Counted from the stretch's first letter, positions 46,355 through 56,716 are shown. The stretch is DNA of 64,000 bases from a gamma proteobacterium symbiont of Stewartia floridana (GCA_003676145.1 NAUB01000021.1:216649-280648); one strand, 5' to 3'. Translations and numbers: made by a program. The notes: generated by a model not told the origin, from the letters alone.

Positions 46355-48412
46355 TCACGGAAAGCTGATCCTCCAGAAGTCGATGTAACCTCTCCCTCGG
46401 TTGCCCAGATCCTTGACCTGCAGAATCCATTCGCCGTCTGAAGGCAGCTCCGCCAGTTCAAGGTGGTAAGTTTCGAACAGATCCACACCACTGCCGCCAA
46501 ATCCCTTCAAACTGTGTTTGACTCCACTGGGATCGATCAGCGTGACTGAGATCTCCCGAACCGATTGATGGACGATTCCGACTTCGACTTTGGTGCTTCC
46601 GGAGGCACCGGCCCGATCCACAAGGATCGGACTCAGCACGCCCTGTAGACTCGATTGTGGAATCTCATAATCCTCACTGTTACCGAACGTCTCGCCACTA
46701 CCGGGCTCAGGCTCGTCCAGCAGATAGTCAGCAACAAGATTGAGATCCGAGAAGGCACTGTAGCCATGCAGCATCACATAGTATCTGCCGGCCGGGGCAG
46801 GTCTGATGACACAGATCTCGTGATTGCCGTACAGATAGGGGCGGCAGTCGTAAAGATCCAGGTCGGGTTTGGCTTTATGTCGCACATAGAGGTCTGCATC
46901 GCCAATGCCGGCGTAGCTCTGCAGAGTCAGACTGCTGGCGCCGGGTGGAACGTCAATGGCGAAAAAGTTTTGACTCTCCAACTCACCGTTCAATCCGGTC
47001 TGCGGGACACCATCCTCAAGTATCGTTACACCCGGTTCATCGGTGGTCAGCATTTCCACCGCAGCACGGGCATCCAGAATACCTTGACCGCAACCCGGAC
47101 AGGCACTCGGAAATGGCCGGGTACTGCGTCTCAGGATGTCGGCCACCTCATCCGGTGTGATGCGGGGATTGATGCCGTAGAGCAGGGCGGCGACACCGCT
47201 CACATGGGGGGTGGACATGCTGGTGCCACTCATCAAGCGATAGCTTTCGCTACCGGGACCGATGACGCCGTCGTTATGGGTTGAAAGGATACGGGTGCCT
47301 GGCGCGGCCAAATCGACGACGACTCCAAAATTGGAAAAACCGGCGAGCGCACCATCCTCGTCGGTCGCAGCGACGGTAATCACCCCCGGGCAGTTGGCTG
47401 GCGCGAACCCTGAACTCTCTTCACTGTTGTTGCCCGCCGCGGCGACGATGGTGGCGCCCCTCTGGCGTGCGATATTGATTGCCTCCAGAGCGGTTTCCGG
47501 GCAGCTGTCCGAACGCCCGCCGAGACTCATGTTGATGACTTGTGCCGGATTGGGATTGATCGGCGCTCCTGCAACCTCCGCACCGGCCGCCCAGACAATC
47601 CCGTCTGTGATATCCGACAGATAACCACCGCATCGACCCAAAACTCTTACCGGGACAACCTTAGCCTGATAGGCAACCCCGGCTACCCCCAGGTCATTGT
47701 CAGTAACCGCGCTGACCGTCCCGGCAACATGGGTGCCGTGCCAGTCACTGATGTACTCATTGCAACTTGGGGCATAGTTGCCGGGATCGGTGGCATCCCC
47801 ATCGCGACCATCCCCATCGTTGGCGGCAAACTCATCGCTCACCATGTCATAGCCGGGTAGAAGATTGGCATTCAGATCCGAGTGGGGCTGGTAACCGCTG
47901 TCGATGACAGCCACCACCGTTGTTTCACCCCGGGCCCGGTCCCAGGCCAGAGGCAGGTTGATGCCGCCAGCCTGCTGGAAGTAGTGCCACTGCTCACTGT
48001 ATCTGGGATCATTCGGGGTAAGTTGCGGTGTCATGATCAGATCCGGTTCCGCGTATTCGATCTGAGGTTGTCGGGTGATGTCTGCCGTCAGTGTCTGCAT
48101 ATCCTCAAGTGTGATCTGACGACTCAGTTGGATAACATGAGCGCCGCTGAATGTCTCTCTGACAACGGTTGATGATGCACCGGTAAAGGCCTCCACAAGA
48201 TTGGTCATGCTCTGCGGATCGGTCTCCTCTGCAGCATTCTGTTCGAATTTGATGATGAGTCGATCAGTGGTGTTGTCGTAGGCTTGATCACTTGTTGATG
48301 GGGCAAGTGAGGGATCGCCCAGCTCTCCTGCCGTCGAGTTGGAGGAGACAAAAACAGACAGTGTCAGAAGAGTGGCCTGACAGGTCAAATGAAACAATCT
48401 TCTTATTTTCAT
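46355..48412 (-). CDS. Secreted S8 subtilase with PPC and P domains
   Basis: 685 residues. A signal peptide (about 1-28) precedes an inhibitor-like prodomain. The catalytic domain has the triad Asp about 170 (VVAVIDSGY), His about 225 (HGTHVAG) and Ser about 398 (GTSMSTPH). A PPC-type domain follows (about 485-565, GDADLYVRHKAKP). A P-domain (about 585-685, VTLIDPSGVKHSL and WILQVKDLGNRGRG) ends the protein. It is an extracellular protease with a layout common in marine gammaproteobacteria. Confidence 0.92.
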   Translation of the reverse strand: MKIRRLFHLTCQATLLTLSVFVSSNSTAGELGDPSLAPSTSDQAYDNTTDRLIIKFEQNAAEETDPQSMTNLVEAFTGASSTVVRETFSGAHVIQLSRQITLEDMQTLTADITRQPQIEYAEPDLIMTPQLTPNDPRYSEQWHYFQQAGGINLPLAWDRARGETTVVAVIDSGYQPHSDLNANLLPGYDMVSDEFAANDGDGRDGDATDPGNYAPSCNEYISDWHGTHVAGTVSAVTDNDLGVAGVAYQAKVVPVRVLGRCGGYLSDITDGIVWAAGAEVAGAPINPNPAQVINMSLGGRSDSCPETALEAINIARQRGATIVAAAGNNSEESSGFAPANCPGVITVAATDEDGALAGFSNFGVVVDLAAPGTRILSTHNDGVIGPGSESYRLMSGTSMSTPHVSGVAALLYGINPRITPDEVADILRRSTRPFPSACPGCGQGILDARAAVEMLTTDEPGVTILEDGVPQTGLNGELESQNFFAIDVPPGASSLTLQSYAGIGDADLYVRHKAKPDLDLYDCRPYLYGNHEICVIRPAPAGRYYVMLHGYSAFSDLNLVADYLLDEPEPGSGETFGNSEDYEIPQSSLQGVLSPILVDRAGASGSTKVEVGIVHQSVREISVTLIDPSGVKHSLKGFGGSGVDLFETYHLELAELPSDGEWILQVKDLGNRGRGYIDFWRISFP

Positions 48413-49110
48413 ACATACTCCATGTATTCTGGTTCCATAAAATTGTTGATTGGCCAGTCTTAGGAATAAGCGGAGCCACGGACTGGCAACCCTCGATGAA
48501 TTAATGAAGCACGGAGAAGTGATGGGAGTGCAGGTTGCTAACAGAAAACGATAGTTCGAACACCACTGTATCGCCGATCCTCAATCCCAGAGTGAGGTCG
48601 CAGTAAGTGCAACGATTTCGATCGGTAAGCCAAGCATCCATGACTTGTTCAGAGCTTCCTTGATAATGGATAGATCGTCGTAAAAGTTAACGAACACCTT
48701 TCCTGTACCCAATTGCAAACTGTTATATTTGAATCGGTTCAACTGAATAGTGAGAAGGCGGTTACAGTATACTGAACTCTCTTTTGGAGAGGTAGCAAAA
48801 GTGTGATTGGAATAAGAGTTTTTTGGGAATTGGCTAACCGGACCTGCAAATGATCACGGTTTAGAAGATCGCTGTAACTCTATATCTTTTTTGCTTACAA
48901 GTCACAGTTCACTTGTAAGCTTAACGAAGAATGCACTGAAGGCTTGATCTTAGTGATTGTAGCCAACTAAGTATGAAGAGAGACGCGGAGATCAACAACG
49001 CTTATGACCAGAGGTGACTGGCGAAACCGGAGTTCCAGTACGGAGCAAAGGAACGATCACCCAGACCTGCTTATTGTGTGCTGATCCGTCTCTCTGTTTC
49101 CCAACGATAC
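48413..49110. other. Intergenic region with a possible gene remnant
   Basis: No complete gene is seen. A minus-strand frame from about 48853 to the stop at 48581 is open for some 90 codons and reads rather like protein (ending NKSWMLGLPIEIVALTATSL), but it has no start codon or ribosome site until deep inside. It may be a decayed gene. Confidence 0.4.
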
Positions 49111-49407
49111 TTAATGAGTATGGTCTTCAATCTCCGAGTAGGCCTCGACGGAAATACGCTTTGCCAGTTTCCTCATATCGTCCATTTGTTCGGGATTTGC
49201 GTTTCCCCAGAACTGTTGCCAAGCGTCGTACGACTCCCACTTGGCAATGGTTAATATCTCCGTTTCGTTTTTGTGCCCCTTGAGCATGAAGCTGCCCAGG
49301 GCGCCTGGAACGGAGGCATGAATTCGATTCGTTGTGGTACGCCAGGTTTTTTTGAACGCTTCAAAATTCTCCGGTGCCACTTCCCAACGATAAATCACTC
49401 GGAACAC
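49111..49407 (-). CDS. ABM-domain monooxygenase-like protein
   Basis: 98 residues. MFRVIYRWEVAPENFEAFKK and ALGSFMLKGHKNE with TIAKWESYDAWQQFW show the ferredoxin-like fold of the antibiotic-biosynthesis-monooxygenase (ABM) family. Members act as cofactor-free oxygenases or haem-degrading enzymes, and many have no known role. It is a single-gene unit. Confidence 0.8.
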   Translation of the reverse strand: MFRVIYRWEVAPENFEAFKKTWRTTTNRIHASVPGALGSFMLKGHKNETEILTIAKWESYDAWQQFWGNANPEQMDDMRKLAKRISVEAYSEIEDHTH

Positions 49408-49790
49408 TCGTTACTCCATAGGCCACAAATTGCTTTAACAGATAATAGGACATTGTTTGACTAAACACTCTCCAGAGGGCGAATGCCGGAATCCAGATGA
49501 AAGTGCTCACAAACTGATTGCCTTGTGTGTTGCGATTACCCTCTTAAACCCAGGTATTTGAAAATCCCACACCTGAGGTTGTGATCAATGTGATTGCCTG
49601 GAAGCGTGGTTTTGAATTATGTTTACTTTAACCTATCCGGAATCTCACTATTGCCGTTCAGAAGAACAGGCCTCTCGCCTTGATTTCGGTTAAGCCATTC
49701 ATGAACGGTCTCAGGTATAAAACAGTTTCCAATTGGATAGGCATTTTATAACTTCAACCCTTGAGAATCAGGCAGAGATCAGCTGAATCA
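49408..49790. other. Intergenic region
   Basis: Nothing recognised; it holds the divergent promoters of the ABM gene and the following gene. Confidence 0.5.
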
Positions 49791-50126
49791 ATGAGTCGTC
49801 GAATCAAGCGTGAACAAAAAACCATCGGGGCCATGATGGTGATCTATTGCCGGGACAAGCACGGTACGGATGGCACCCTCTGTGAGGCCTGTGAGAAGCT
49901 CCTGGATTACGCGGAACGGCGCCTGGAGTCCTGTCCATTCGAGGATCAGAAACCGGCCTGCAATCACTGCACCGTCCACTGTTACTCTAAGCAGATGCGT
50001 AGCCAGGTGCAGGATGTGATGCGCTATGCTGGCCCCAGGATGCTGCTGCGCCATCCATTGCTGAGTCTCTACCATCTGCTGGACAAATTTCGCAAAGTTC
50101 CTCAGCTGCCCAAAGGTAAGAAATAG
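49791..50126 (+). CDS. Nitrous-oxide-stimulated-promoter family protein
   Basis: 111 residues from the ATG at 49791. RRIKREQKTIGAMMVIYCRDKHG, LCEACEKLLDYA, CNHCTVHCYSK and MRYAGPRMLLRHP cover almost the entire family pattern. Seven cysteines, most in CxxC or nearby pairs, suggest metal or iron-sulfur binding. The family name derives from genes near NO/N2O-responsive promoters; the function is not known. Confidence 0.85.
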   Translation: MSRRIKREQKTIGAMMVIYCRDKHGTDGTLCEACEKLLDYAERRLESCPFEDQKPACNHCTVHCYSKQMRSQVQDVMRYAGPRMLLRHPLLSLYHLLDKFRKVPQLPKGKK

Positions 50127-50460
50127 CCCTGATTCTTCAAGTAACCGCCTCGGCCGCTCTGTCGTTGGGTCTTTTCAGGTGTGTTGAAACCGACACAAAA
50201 TTTCATGATTCAGTTTCATTCACCATACTACAATTTTCCCTCCATCATGTTTCCGTAACAATTACCGGGCTAGAATGGGTTTTAAAACCGGCTAGGATGA
50301 GTCTGCGGGATAAGTTTTGAAAGATTGCTGGCCATTGCCGAGCAGAGAGTGACTCAGGTATTTACCTTCCTGGATCCCGGCATTCCCAGGATGAGATAGG
50401 GGGAACCAGGGGCTGAGCCAGCAATCAGAGAATCGATCAAGAATAAAAGAGGAGCATGGG
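50127..50460. other. Intergenic region with a repeat-like element
   Basis: An inverted repeat (50323-50332 and 50417-50426) frames a small palindrome. A ribosome site (AGAGGAG) precedes the dehydrogenase gene at its end. Confidence 0.5.
50323..50426. repeat. 104-base element with 10-base terminal inverted repeats
   Basis: GATTGCTGGC at 50323-50332 is the exact reverse complement of GCCAGCAATC at 50417-50426. Inside is CCTGGATCCCGGCATTCCC, resembling a short palindromic repeat seen in many proteobacterial genomes. It may be a MITE/REP-like insertion in the leader of the following operon. Confidence 0.45.
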
Positions 50461-51276
50461 ATGAGCGGGCAACAGGCAGATCTGCTGAGCGGACAACGGG
50501 CCATCGTTACCGGGGCCAATTCCGGTATCGGGGAAGCGGTGGCCAAGGGTTTGGCCGGGGCCGGTGCGAAAGTGGCGGTCAACTATGTGTTCAACGAGCC
50601 GGAAGCCCAAAGGGTGGTCGAGGAGATCGAGCAGAATGGCGGAGAGGCGATGGCAGTCTATGCCGACGTCAGCAACGAAGCGGATGTGGAAAGGATGTTC
50701 GAGCAGGTCATCGAGGCCTGGCAGAGTGTGGATATTCTGGTCAACAATGCGGGCATCCAGCGGGATGCGGCCTTTGTCGATATGAGCCTCGATCAATGGA
50801 ACAAGGTCATGGATGTCAATCTGACCGGCCAGTTTCTCTGTACCCGGGCCGCCGCCCGGGAGTTCCTGCGCCGCGGTGTGGACCAGAGTCTCTCCTGTGC
50901 CGCCGGCAAGGTGATCTGCATGTCCTCCGTACATGAGGTGATCCCCTGGGCCGGTCATGTCAACTATGCCGCCTCCAAGGGTGGGGTGATGATGTTCATG
51001 CAGAGTGTGGCTCAGGAACTCGCCCATCAGAAGATCCGGGTCAACGGGATTGCACCGGGAGCGATCAAAACACCAATCAATCGTTCAGCCTGGGAGACAC
51101 CGGAGGCCGCCGCTTCATTATTGGAGCTGATCCCCTATGAGCGTATCGGTGATCCGGATGATATAGCCAAGGCAACCGTCTGGCTCGCTTCGGATCAGTC
51201 CGACTATGTGACCGGCACAACTCTGTTCGTCGATGGCGGTATGACCCTCTATCCGGGATTCCGAGAGGGCGGTTGA
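50461..51276 (+). CDS. SDR-family dehydrogenase (glucose 1-dehydrogenase-like)
   Basis: 271 residues. The cofactor-binding motif TGANSGIGEAVAKG and the sequence NNAG, serine in CMSSVHEV and the catalytic YAASK define a classical short-chain dehydrogenase; FVDGGMTLYP is the usual C-terminus of glucose-1-dehydrogenase-like members. Arg/Lys choice for NADP cannot be judged safely. AGAGGAG precedes the ATG. It begins a three-gene operon with two sugar-hydrolase-type genes, so a sugar substrate is plausible. Confidence 0.87.
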   Translation: MSGQQADLLSGQRAIVTGANSGIGEAVAKGLAGAGAKVAVNYVFNEPEAQRVVEEIEQNGGEAMAVYADVSNEADVERMFEQVIEAWQSVDILVNNAGIQRDAAFVDMSLDQWNKVMDVNLTGQFLCTRAAAREFLRRGVDQSLSCAAGKVICMSSVHEVIPWAGHVNYAASKGGVMMFMQSVAQELAHQKIRVNGIAPGAIKTPINRSAWETPEAAASLLELIPYERIGDPDDIAKATVWLASDQSDYVTGTTLFVDGGMTLYPGFREGG

Positions 51277-51277
51277 T

Positions 51278-53266
51278 ATGTCCGATCTGGTTCGTTTCGG
51301 GCGTGATATCTGCGGCGATCTGGCTCAGGCGGAGCGTCGTGAGTGGTGGCTCACCAATGGTCTTGGTGGTTACGCCGGGGGCACCATCGCCGGTACCCTG
51401 ACCAGGCGCTACCACGGCCTGCTGATTGCGCCCTTGCATGGGGCGATGGACCGGCAGCTGCTGATGGCCAAGGCGGATGCCACCCTGGATCTGGCCGGAA
51501 GAGAGTGGCCTCTGTTTACCAATCGTTGGTATGGGGATGTGGTGGAGCCGGCCGGATATCGGAATATCGAGCAGTTCCGTCTGCAGGGGCGGATGCCTGT
51601 CTGGCGCTTCGCCTGTGCTGATCGCATCGTGGAGATGCGGATCTGGATGGTGGCGGGAGAACACACCACCTATGTGGCCTACCGCTGCAGAGGCGGTGGC
51701 GACGAACCGGCCAGGCTCAGGCTGAAGCTGCTGATGAACCATCGTGACCACCATGGCAACATGCCGGTAACGGGCACTACCGCCGCGCTCAAACAGAGAG
51801 ACAGCCGACTGGAAATCGAATGGCCGGAGGGGGGACGACTCTATCTGCATTCCACCCCGGCGGAGATGGAACCCAGACAGGATTGGCACGAAGGCTTTCA
51901 ATTGAAGCGGGAAGCGGAGCGCGGTCTTGCCGACATCGACAACAACCTCTCTCTGGGGCAACTGATCTTTACCCTGCAGGAGAATGAATGGGTTGGCTTT
52001 GCCGTCACTTTGAATGACCAACTGCAGTTCGATCTACCCGCTGCGATGCAGAGTTTTCAGGATCGGGATAAGAGCCTTAGCAAACCTCCATCAGAAGGTG
52101 TCAGCGAACCCGATTGGGTAGCGCAAATGCGTCTATCGGCAGACAGTTTCCTGATCAAAAGAGTGCTGCCCTCAGGAGAACTGGGGGATTCGATTATCGC
52201 CGGTTATCCCTGGTTTGGTGATTGGGGCAGAGACACCATGATCTCCCTCGCCGGACTGACCCTGGCCGTCGGTCGCCTGGAGAGCGCCCGTTCCATACTG
52301 ATGAGCTACGCTAAGCTGGTGGATCAGGGGCAGCTGCCCAACCGCTTTACCGATCGGGGTGAAACCGCAGAGTACAACACGGTGGATGCGGCACTATGGT
52401 ACTTCGATGCCTGGCACGCCTATCTCGAAGCCAGTGACGATCTGGATAGTCTGCAGCAGATCTATCCGGTACTGCAGGGCATCATCGAGTGGCACATCAA
52501 GGGCACCCGATACGGCATTGGTATGGATCCCCAGGATCACCTGCTGCACGCCGGCGAGGCGGGGGTTCAGTTGACCTGGATGGATGCGAAGGTTGGCAAC
52601 TGGGTGGTGACACCGCGTACCGGCAAGGCCGTGGAGATCAATGCGCTTTGGTACAACGCCTTGATGATCATGGCAGGATTCGCGCAACGCCTGGGTGAGT
52701 CGGCCAAAGACTACGCTGAATTGGCTGATGCGGTGAAAGCCAGCTTCAAGCGCTTTACCCATCCCGAGGGTGAGGGCCTGTTCGATGTGTTGGATGGGCC
52801 GGATGGTGACGATTCCAGTCTACGTCCCAACCAGATTCTGGCGGTGAGTCTGTCTCATTCACCACTGGATTCTGAACAACAGAAACAGGTGGTCGAGATC
52901 TGTTCCCGTGAGCTGCTCACTTCCCATGGATTACGTTCCCTGAGTCCGCGTCACAAGGACTATGCCCATCGTTACAAGGGTGGCGTTGCGGATCGGGATG
53001 GGGCCTACCATCAGGGCACGGTGTGGGCCTGGCTGCTGGGCCACTATGCCTGGGCAGAGTATCGGGTGCGTGGTGATGCCGTGGCGGCACAGCAGCGCCT
53101 GGAACCTCTGGGAGATCATCTGAAGGATGCGGGGCTTGGTCATGTCAGCGAGATTTTCGATGCAGACCCACCCCATCAACCCAGAGGGGCGCCGGCACAG
53201 GCCTGGTCCGTGGCAACCACCCTGGTGGCCTGGCAACGACTGCAGCAGATCATCGACGGGCAGTGA
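51278..53266 (+). CDS. Amylo-alpha-1,6-glucosidase (glycogen-debranching type)
   Basis: 662 residues. The N-domain begins EWWLTNGLGGYAGGTIAGTLTRRYHGLL, the hallmark of archaeal/bacterial debranching enzymes (GDE_N). The (alpha/alpha)6 catalytic domain has IAGYPWFGDWGRDTMISLAG (acidic residue), YNTVDAALWY, and AYHQGTVWAWLLG. It starts one base after the dehydrogenase stop. It probably trims alpha-1,6 branches of glycogen or similar glucans. Confidence 0.9.
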   Translation: MSDLVRFGRDICGDLAQAERREWWLTNGLGGYAGGTIAGTLTRRYHGLLIAPLHGAMDRQLLMAKADATLDLAGREWPLFTNRWYGDVVEPAGYRNIEQFRLQGRMPVWRFACADRIVEMRIWMVAGEHTTYVAYRCRGGGDEPARLRLKLLMNHRDHHGNMPVTGTTAALKQRDSRLEIEWPEGGRLYLHSTPAEMEPRQDWHEGFQLKREAERGLADIDNNLSLGQLIFTLQENEWVGFAVTLNDQLQFDLPAAMQSFQDRDKSLSKPPSEGVSEPDWVAQMRLSADSFLIKRVLPSGELGDSIIAGYPWFGDWGRDTMISLAGLTLAVGRLESARSILMSYAKLVDQGQLPNRFTDRGETAEYNTVDAALWYFDAWHAYLEASDDLDSLQQIYPVLQGIIEWHIKGTRYGIGMDPQDHLLHAGEAGVQLTWMDAKVGNWVVTPRTGKAVEINALWYNALMIMAGFAQRLGESAKDYAELADAVKASFKRFTHPEGEGLFDVLDGPDGDDSSLRPNQILAVSLSHSPLDSEQQKQVVEICSRELLTSHGLRSLSPRHKDYAHRYKGGVADRDGAYHQGTVWAWLLGHYAWAEYRVRGDAVAAQQRLEPLGDHLKDAGLGHVSEIFDADPPHQPRGAPAQAWSVATTLVAWQRLQQIIDGQ

Positions 53267-53306
53267 GCGCCTTTAATAATCCTCAATACAATTGGCAGGA
53301 GCGGGG

Positions 53307-55997
53307 ATGAACGACCGACAACTCAATGAAGAGCAATTGCGCCTGCAACAACAGCGCAATGGGGAAGCGGATTGGAATCTGTGGGGACCCTATCTCTCCG
53401 AGCGGGCCTGGGGAACCGTCCGTGAGGATTACAGTCCTGGAGGCACCGCCTGGGAGTATTTCGATCACGATCAGGCCAGGTCCAGGGCCTACCGCTGGAA
53501 TGAGGATGGCCTTGGCGGGATCAGTGATGAGAAGCAGCGTCTCTGTTTTGCTCTGGGATTATGGAACGGGGTGGATCCGATTCTGAAAGAGCGTGCCTTC
53601 GGCCTCACCGGTAACCAGGGCAACCGGGGTGAGGATGTCAAAGAGTACTACTTCTACACCGATGCGACCCCCAGCCACAGCTGGTTAAGATATCTCTATA
53701 AATACCCCCAGGCCGAATATCCTTACTCAAGACTGGTGGAGGAGAACCGCCATCGGGACAGACTCGATCCCCCTTTCAATCTGCTCGACAGCGGTGCCTT
53801 TGACGAGAACCGCTATTGGGATGTCTCGGTCATCTACGCCAAGGCCGAGGCTGATCAGATTCATATCCGGATTACTGTTCAAAACCACGCTGAACAGAGT
53901 GCGCAGCTACATCTGCTTCCCCAGCTCTGGTTTCGCAACGACTGGTCCTGGGGGGAAGAGACCGGCAAGCCTTCAATAGCAAAGCACGACAGCGGCCCGG
54001 CAACCAACTGGTGTGTTCAGGCATCTCATCAGGAGATGGGGGATTACCATCTTTATGGTGAACAGCAGGCGGAACTTCTGTTTACCGAAAATGAAACCAA
54101 TACACAAAAGTTATGGGGAGTCGCACCACAGACACCCTATGTGAAAGATGCCTTTCACCGCTTGATCATCGATGGTGAAGAGGCGGCGGTCAATCCTCAT
54201 CAACAGGGGACAAAATTCGCTGCCTTGTATCGACTCGAAGTCCCTGGAGGAGAATCGAGAAACATCGATCTGATATTGAGCAAACAGCCGCTGGCAGAAC
54301 CCTTCGCTGAAACAGAACGCCTTATCGCCACGCGTCGCGGTGAGGCGGATGTCTTTTACGATGAACTGCTGCCGGAAGGAGGCCCCGAGGACCACCGCAT
54401 CATGCGGCAGGCATTGGCGGGGATGATCTGGGGCAAGCAGTTTTTCCATTTCGATGTCTATCGATGGCTGCATGGGGATCAGCACCAACCACCCGATGCA
54501 CGCAAGCTGGGTCGTAATCACCAATGGCGACATCTCAGGGCGGCGGACATTCTCTCCATGCCCGACACCTGGGAGTACCCCTGGTTCGCTGCCTGGGATC
54601 TCGCCTTTCACTGTGTGGCACTGGCACTGGTGGATGTGGAGTTCGCCAAGCAGCAGATCGAAGTGTTGCTGGGAGAGAACTATCTGCACCCCAACGGACA
54701 GATCCCGGCCTATGAGTGGTCCTTCAGCGATGTCAATCCACCGGTCCATGCCTGGGGGGCGTTAAAGGTCTACCGGGCTGAACGGATTCAACAGGGCAGG
54801 GGTGACAAAAGCTATCTGCAGCGGGTCTTCCACAAACTGCTGCTCAACTACGCCTGGTGGATCAATCGCAAGGACATCCATGGCCAGAATCTGTTCGAAG
54901 GGGGCTTTCTGGGGCTCGATAATATCTCCGTCTATGACCGGTCCAGACCACTGCCACCCGGCTATACCCTGAAACAGGCGGATGCCACCGGCTGGATGGC
55001 CATGTTTGCCCTCAACATGACGGTGATGGCATTGGAACTGGCCATCGATGATCCTGACTATGAGAACATCGCAATCCAGTGTTACGAACAGTTTCTAGCG
55101 ATCGCCAAAGCGATCAGTGGCGGTGATGAGCACGGCCCTTCGTTATGGGATATGGAGGCGGGATTCTTCAAGGACTTGTTAATCACCCCCTACGGCACCT
55201 ACCACCGGATCGATGTCTACTCCTGGGTTGGTCTGATCCCCATGTTCGCCACAGAAGTGGTGGATAAACGCCTACTGGAGAACGTGCCCAGATTCAGAGA
55301 GATGTTGAAGGTCCACAAAAAAGGGCTGTTTCAGGGTAGCTATGTCTGTGCCTGCCCGGATTGGGAGAATGATCAAGGTGAACATTTGCTGGCCCTGGTC
55401 GACCACTCCATGCTGCCGCGGATCCTCAACCGATTGCTGAATGAGGATGAGTTTCTCTCCTCCTATGGTGTACGCAGTCTGAGTAAACTGCATGAACACT
55501 ATCGGGATCTGGGCGAAGTGCCAGGCATAGGACACATCGGCATCCACTACGCACCGGGAGAGTCGGAGAGCCATCTGTTTGGTGGAAACTCCAACTGGCG
55601 CGGTCCTGTGTGGATACCGACCAATTACGCCTTGATACAGGCAATCGAGAAGTTTCACCGGTTTCTCGGTGATGAATTCAAATACGAAGTCCCAGCACTC
55701 TCGGATGAACCTCTGACACTACGCGACATCGCCACGCTAATCTCAGAGCGCCTGGTCAATCTCTACCGACGGGATGGGGATGAGCGAGTGCCGGCTTTAA
55801 GGCGCGACAGTCCATTTCAAACCGAAGAGGCCTGGCGTGATCTGAGCCTGTTTTATGAATATTTTCATGCAGAAACAGGGCAGGGACTCGGTGCCGCTCA
55901 CCAGACTGGCTGGACAGGATTGTTGGCCAATCTGGTGATGCGTCGATATCGCAAGGATATACCGGTGTTCTTGGGAGAGGATGAGTCGGTGGGATAG
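53307..55997 (+). CDS. MGH1/GH63-like glucosidase
   Basis: 896 residues from the ATG at 53307, which has AGGAGCGGGG upstream; a TTG at 53292 is also in frame. Family features include GPYLSERAWGTVREDYS, WEYPWFAAWDLAFHC, and HLFGGNSNWRGPVWIPTNY, typical of the GH63-like mannosylglycerate/glucosylglycerate hydrolase group (MGH1-like). It may hydrolyse glucosylglycerate or a glucan; adjacency to the debranching enzyme favours sugar reserve or compatible-solute turnover. Confidence 0.87.
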   Translation: MNDRQLNEEQLRLQQQRNGEADWNLWGPYLSERAWGTVREDYSPGGTAWEYFDHDQARSRAYRWNEDGLGGISDEKQRLCFALGLWNGVDPILKERAFGLTGNQGNRGEDVKEYYFYTDATPSHSWLRYLYKYPQAEYPYSRLVEENRHRDRLDPPFNLLDSGAFDENRYWDVSVIYAKAEADQIHIRITVQNHAEQSAQLHLLPQLWFRNDWSWGEETGKPSIAKHDSGPATNWCVQASHQEMGDYHLYGEQQAELLFTENETNTQKLWGVAPQTPYVKDAFHRLIIDGEEAAVNPHQQGTKFAALYRLEVPGGESRNIDLILSKQPLAEPFAETERLIATRRGEADVFYDELLPEGGPEDHRIMRQALAGMIWGKQFFHFDVYRWLHGDQHQPPDARKLGRNHQWRHLRAADILSMPDTWEYPWFAAWDLAFHCVALALVDVEFAKQQIEVLLGENYLHPNGQIPAYEWSFSDVNPPVHAWGALKVYRAERIQQGRGDKSYLQRVFHKLLLNYAWWINRKDIHGQNLFEGGFLGLDNISVYDRSRPLPPGYTLKQADATGWMAMFALNMTVMALELAIDDPDYENIAIQCYEQFLAIAKAISGGDEHGPSLWDMEAGFFKDLLITPYGTYHRIDVYSWVGLIPMFATEVVDKRLLENVPRFREMLKVHKKGLFQGSYVCACPDWENDQGEHLLALVDHSMLPRILNRLLNEDEFLSSYGVRSLSKLHEHYRDLGEVPGIGHIGIHYAPGESESHLFGGNSNWRGPVWIPTNYALIQAIEKFHRFLGDEFKYEVPALSDEPLTLRDIATLISERLVNLYRRDGDERVPALRRDSPFQTEEAWRDLSLFYEYFHAETGQGLGAAHQTGWTGLLANLVMRRYRKDIPVFLGEDESVG

Positions 55998-56716
55998 TTC
56001 ATTGTCATTTTTGTATAGACATAAATCTTCTTTACACACTATATAAATTAAGCACGAAACTTACTGGGTAAGAGTCAGACAAGGTAGGCTTATAAACTAT
56101 ACTAACGGCGAAAATAGACACAAAAGGCGAGTAAATTGAGCTTGTAGGAACATTATTACAGAAGTAAAAAGTACAAGAGCAATTTATCAAAAGACCAACC
56201 ATGTAGCAAATAGTGAGAAAAGATAATTACAATAGAAGAAACGACGTATGGTGAAGTGTGAAAGAATTCACAACTTAAAAAAGGTCGTTGATATGAAAGT
56301 TTTTACAGATTGATGAATTGCATGCCGTTTAAATAGAGTATGTCGATTCTAAATTAGAAAATTACATTGATAAGACAAGAACCTGTGATTAAACGACGTT
56401 TCTAATATTCTGATTTTGCTGACTTTATAATAAAGTTACCTGATAGAAATAGATTCTTGTTGATAAATAGCAACCACCATATAATTTGCACCTACCTCAA
56501 ACTGCCTGGCGAGGATCAAAGGATAGAATAAAAAACCACGGATAGGTGTTAACCCTAGCTAGGGCAATTCCGGATTTTTCAACACCTCCGTTACGCATAC
56601 ATTAGAGTTGTCATCTAAATGAACTGGGTGGCATTCGATGGAAGCATACATGGAAGACTCTTCGATGTTGCTGAGTTCAACAGATAAAGAACTATGATTT
56701 TTTAAGGAGAAAGATA
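55998..56716. other. AT-rich boundary of the accessory island
   Basis: The base composition falls sharply after the GH gene and stays AT-rich to the end of the window. No gene is recognised here; a minus-strand frame across 56559-56786 overlaps the next gene's start and is not supported. It contains the palindrome at 56552-56564 and ends with a strong AAGGAG site before the next gene. Confidence 0.6.
56552..56564. promoter_or_regulatory. Shared palindromic site, copy 1
   Basis: ACCCTAGCTAGGG contains the perfect 12-base palindrome CCCTAGCTAGGG. It is about 150 bases before the glycine-zipper gene. An identical 13-mer is at 63631-63643, upstream of the metalloprotease gene. GC-rich ends in such AT-rich surroundings suggest a conserved operator. 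Confidence 0.5.
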
